DNA of 64,000 bases from positions 511,720,986 through 511,784,985 of the forward strand of contig JASDDO010000019.1 of assembly GCA_030015575.1 (NCBI GenBank), written 5' to 3'. This DNA comes from Agapanthus africanus. Taxonomy: Eukaryota; Streptophyta; Magnoliopsida; Asparagales; Amaryllidaceae. Shown one piece after another: positions 60,256 to 64,000 of this stretch (its first letter is position 1; each line of letters opens with the position of its first letter). A model generated the notes under the pieces. The model had not been told where the DNA came from. It saw only the letters and a program-made list of their open reading frames with translations, and made no database searches. The translations under genes were made by a program, and so were the position numbers.

Positions 60256-61943
60256 TGGTTGGAAGAATTAAAGTTAACCGCAATCAAGACGGTGTCGCTA
60301 TGCAGCTAGCCGGTTGAGCACGGGTCGGTCCACAGGGAGATGGTGGTATCTTACCTTCTTGTTTTAGACGAGTTAATAAAGAATCTGTATGAGTTTGTTC
60401 TAACCTATGTGTTTATCTGCAAGTATAAAGTTGTTAAGAAAAGATACAAGATTGTAAGCTAAGAAATCCGTACTCAAAACCTTTGAGCCGAGTCTTGACC
60501 AATTGAAGCTAAGCAATTGGCAACAACGTGGATTAGGGGATTTAAGCGCGGTATTCGTGGAATACGGCTTATTTACCCTTGTCCTTCCGTTCTTGTCTCT
60601 TGCTTTCGCCTCCGGCCAAACCGAACGCAACCGGTCGCGGTTAGGAATCACCGTTACCTTGTCAGGGTACGGAGCCTAACGGAGCGCTTGCGTATGGTTT
60701 GGGCGAAGCTCAAATGGAAAATAACGGGAAAAGGAATTGGCAAGGAAACGTTAACTTACAATACCGTATTAATTCTTAACAACAACAATAATTACAACAT
60801 TCACAAAATGAACAAAAGAGAACAAAAAGAAAAGAACAAAGAAAAGAAAAGATTACAAGAAAGAAAGTGCATGAATAAAATTGCAAGTAATAAAAAGACA
60901 AGTAATAAAAAGCGAGTAATAAAAAGAACAAGAAAAGAACACGGAAGTAGAACCCAAGCCAAGCATGTGCTCAATAGCCAACCCTTAAACTTGCAAGCTC
61001 AATGAAGAGGTTGCAAGATCAAGGGAAGGGTAGAGAACGCATGTGAAGTGAAGAACTAGTCCCGGGAGAAAATACGACCTTTGAGATCAATAACTAACCC
61101 TTACCCATTCAAGCTCAATAAAGAGGTTGAATGAGCAAGAGAAAGCAAGAATCTCAAGGGGAAGAAGAAACACAAAAGAATGATACAAAACCCTCATCTT
61201 TATTCATATCCACAAAAAGCTCTCACTACAATTCATGGAAGAGGAATGAAGAAGAAGAAGAAAAAGAACTAAAACTACAAAAGAAAGAGGAACAAAAGAA
61301 TGCAAAGAATGACCCTTGGCTAAGCTCAGTTCTGCTGTATTTATAGGCAGGGAGTTGAAGTTCTAGGGCAACCAGCAGACCCCATGCAAGATTACCAAAA
61401 AGCCCCTGAAACACGACAGTGAGTGGGCCCCACATGGCCGCGGAACCGCGGCCAAGACCCCAACTTGGCCGCGGTTCCGCGGCCCTTTAGAGGTGTTGGG
61501 AAATGGGCTTTTTGGTGGTGGCCTGGTTTGGTGTCCCCTGTTGTCTGGTACATGTAGTTTCTGAAAATACTTTCACATTTCTTCCAGAATTTCTGTTGAG
61601 GAAAGGTGGACTTTTTGTCAAGATTTGGAATGATTGCCTCGAGCTCCGCGTAGATCTCTTGGATCTTGTGCTACCATTGAGCCTTGTGCCTGAAAACGAC
61701 ATTGATTTGACATTTTGTCTTCCTAAACTGGTATCTGGCAGCATACGGATGAAGAGCGGAGACCGTGTTTTATCAGTGGTTGGCAGGAACCCGGATTTTG
61801 TTGTGTTTTCTATGAATTTCACCGTTTTAGAACCGAGAATCTGTATCCTGCAAATATATAACAAACACGGATAAAAAGCACCTACCTATAAACACACGAG
61901 CGTAAGAATGGGCGGTATAAAATGCAGTATTCTGTGATGAACA
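60256..61943 (-). repeat. 5' LTR of Gy4
   Basis: 1688 bp, about 99.5% identical to 54183-55870, and it includes the GC-rich inverted repeat at 61436-61484. Confidence 0.96.
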
Positions 61944-61948
61944 GCACC
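61944..61948. repeat. Target site duplication of Gy4, right copy (GCACC)
   Basis: It matches 54178-54182. Co4 LTR sequence resumes after it. Confidence 0.94.
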
Positions 61949-62923
61949 CACAAGCCGCAAGCGGTCTGCTAAACGTAACGGCCACCCGGGTATTGAGCGA
62001 TCAGAAGATCGACGAGCAAGCCCGCTCACACTCCAGTGAATCCAACCAGTAACACTTACCGTACAGTCCGGTCTGTTCGTCTGATATGTCGCATATCTTG
62101 CCTAGGGGTGGTAAAAGTCAGACCCCAATAGCTCGATAAGTCGTGTCGATATGAGGTCTATAACAGTTCGAGAAACTACTGGTAACACTTACCAGTAAAT
62201 CTCAGCAACCCTGGCCAGGGATTTCTTGTTATAGCCAATCGAACACAGCGCAACATCAACTCCCTATACCGGGAGAGACGAATCCCCTCCTATCGCTCAT
62301 TGCCTCTATGTGATTCGGGACTGTACCCAAAAGCCACCATTTTGCACGCCCTCTTGGACGTGGTAAGGTGGAAATCAAAGCACAGTGGGAACCACACAAG
62401 ACACTATGACGATCTCGGGTCAACAGACTACTTTGTACCAGTGTCACCAGAGAACTGCCATCTGACGTGAGGTATAATACCATCTGTGAGTTCTCGGCGA
62501 GTCCGTCCAGTGTACCCAGTCTCCACTGAGCACCCGTATATCATCTCTGATGTCAAACACCAATGGATATGGGATCATCCATCGCCCATCTGTATGGGTC
62601 GAGAAGGTATACGCTAGTCTACTCTGGTATATCGATGCCCCGTCTCGATACACCCACGACTAGGGACTTTGAAGGATGTACTTATGGACTACCATGTCCC
62701 TACTAGTATGATCCGCATCATAGTCCAGGTAGTCAAGTACACATCCTAAGGGCTTTACCAACATGTAACAGAGAGACAATCAATGTACACGTTAAGGTAA
62801 AGAGTAACCAGATAGCATACTATCATGTCGAGCAAGAAGGTCCTCCCTATATATGTCCCAGCATCCACTACAATATACATCCAATGTACAGTAATGGCCT
62901 CTAGGGCATACATATAACTAACA
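61949..62923 (-). repeat. 3' LTR of Co4, right segment
   Basis: Reverse complement of the left half of Co2-type LTRs, ending CATATAACTAACA. Confidence 0.93.
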
Positions 62924-62937
62924 ATCTCCCACTTGCA
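62924..62937 (-). other. Co4 polypurine tract
   Basis: The minus strand reads TGCAAGTGGGAGAT next to the LTR, the same tract as in Co2. Confidence 0.85.
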
Positions 62938-64000
62938 CTAGGGCCATCTGATAGCAGTGGTTATAGTATCTCATACTCAACCATCCCATAAAAATCTCTC
63001 TTTGGGAACAGGCCTTTGTGAGTGGATCCGCTGTGTTGTCCTCTGAGTCTACTCTCCAAACCTCGATCCCCTAGAGATCAACCATCTCCATGATCAGGTA
63101 ATACTGCCTTAGAATATGTCTGGATCACTGATGGGACGGACGTTCCTAGGCATAAGCCACAACTCCATTGTCACACAATGGGAGGAACAAAGTTCATCTC
63201 ATGAACTATTATACACCCAGACTGCCTCTTTGGTAGCATCTTAAGTAGCGATGTATCCAACCTTAATCGTCTAGTATGTCACGGTATCTAGCTTGGAACT
63301 CTTCCAACATACCGTCCCTTTACTGAGGGTAAAGACAATGCCTGTGACTGACATTCAGTCGTCTTTATCACCCTGGAACCCTTCCAGTGATTCTCCCCAG
63401 GATCAGTTGATACCATCTCACTACAACTAGTGAGAATCCTAACATCCAATTAGATCTATCTCATAGATCCAAAATCCAGGATTTAGGAGGTATCATTTTG
63501 ATCCTATATGGAGAATCATTGTGATAAGCGGAGATTGACCGAGCGTAGCATAGGAAACTCCTTCCCTATCAAGAGTATGTCATCCACGTACTCTACGAGG
63601 ATCACCACCATACTCCCTACTACCTTTTTGTTTATACAAGGTTCATCTACCATTTTGATGATGTCAAATTCTTTGACTACTTCATCAAAACAGATGTTCC
63701 AACTCCACGATGCCTGCTTTATCCTATAAAGCATCTTGTACACGTTTCCGCTGCTCCCACTGTCTACGAGGCCCTCTGGCTGTGTACTTACAGACGTTCT
63801 CTTCTAAAACATCATTTAGAAAAGCTGTCATGACACCCAACCACCAGATATTGTAGTCATGGTATGTAGCCGTGGCAAGTAGGATCTGGATGGACTTAAG
63901 CATAGCCACTTGAAAAGGTTTCATCATTGTCCACGCCTGGTCGATGACGAAAACCTTTAACAAGTCTAGCTTTGAAAGTCTCAACTTTTCCATCTACACC
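62938..64000 (-). pseudogene. Co4 reverse transcriptase and RNase H relic, runs off the window
   Basis: Decayed Copia pol on the minus strand. The reverse transcriptase motif YVDDILLIG is near 63565-63595, and RNase H relics lie at about 62990-63400. It aligns with Co2 (about 32780-33840) and Co3 (about 48470-49550). Broken in several places. Confidence 0.82.

Larger units (their letters stand above)
54183..61943 (-). mobile_element. Gy4: Athila/Tat-like non-autonomous Gypsy with one unknown ORF
   Basis: 7761 bp on the minus strand with two 1688-bp LTRs, a tRNA-Asp primer site, a polypurine tract and GCACC duplications. About eight differences between LTRs were counted by eye (about 0.5%), making it the youngest insertion here. 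Its only sizeable frame encodes 430 residues with no recognised gag, protease, reverse transcriptase or integrase. It shares LTR ends, leader blocks and 3' noncoding region with Gy1. It looks structurally whole but cannot move by its own proteins. Confidence 0.93.
52934..64000 (-). mobile_element. Co4: Copia element of the Co2/Co3 family, 3' part, with Gy4 inserted
   Basis: Minus-strand copy. Its 3' LTR spans 52934-54182 and 61949-62923 around the Gy4 insertion (about 2.2 kb in total). Its polypurine tract lies at 62924-62937, and decayed RNase H and reverse transcriptase relics run to the window end. It is inserted in Gy3; TATTC at 52929-52933 is the likely duplication, but the partner is outside the window. 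The interior decay resembles that of Co2 and Co3. Confidence 0.9.

Noticed and set aside
1-64000. A host protein-coding gene
   Set aside because: Every sizeable stretch could be assigned to an LTR element or its relic; no exon-intron gene of host type was seen.

Overview
The window looks like a piece of repeat-rich flowering-plant chromosome, and I found no host gene in it. It is filled end to end by LTR retrotransposons inserted into one another. The plant assignment rests on Angela/BARE-type Copia LTRs (starting TGTTGG, with ATGCCCTAGAGGC close behind), a Tekay/Del-type Gypsy chromovirus with 3.6 kb LTRs, Athila/Tat-like Gypsy elements primed by tRNA-Asp, and initiator-Met primer sites on the other elements. 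The species cannot be named from this sequence.

Layout. The oldest layer is a decayed Copia, Co0, seen at 12300-13479 and 36081-36805. Three elements sit in it: Co1 (Copia, + strand, visible 8100-12299), Co2 (Copia, + strand, 13480-36075, target duplication CTCCT) and Gy3 (decayed Tekay-like Gypsy, + strand, from 36806). Each has later guests. Gy1 (Athila/Tat-like Gypsy, - strand, 1-8099, cut by the window edge) lies in Co1. Gy2 (Tekay Gypsy, - strand, 19736-31946, duplication GATAA) lies in Co2. Co3 (Copia, + strand, 41837-51788, duplication CTTGC) and Co4 (Copia, - strand, 52934 to beyond the window) lie in Gy3. Gy4 (Athila/Tat-like, - strand, 54183-61943, duplication GCACC) lies inside the LTR of Co4, so nesting is at least four deep. 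Four complete insertions were confirmed by reading matching 5-bp duplications. LTR pairs differ by roughly 0.5% (Gy4) to about 1% (Co2, Gy2, Co3), so these insertions are recent.

How the elements relate. Co2, Co3 and Co4 form one Copia family. Their coding part is already decayed and no gag is visible (in Co2 and Co3, where the leader can be read), yet their LTRs and duplications are fresh, so they look like passengers moved by proteins from elsewhere; a Co1-like element is a plausible source. Gy1 (gag and protease only) and Gy4 (one 430-residue open frame of unknown type) share LTR ends, leader and 3' noncoding region but have different coding modules. They also look non-autonomous.

The most interesting signal is noncoding. 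The roughly 3-kb leader of Co2 and Co3 holds a series of RNA-type hairpins, one with two compensatory base-pair changes between copies. It also holds a triplet of hairpins whose central palindrome has changed in the same way in all three copies. A GC-rich inverted repeat built on CCGCGGAACCGCGG occurs in both the Gypsy LTRs and the Copia leaders, although those superfamilies are unrelated.
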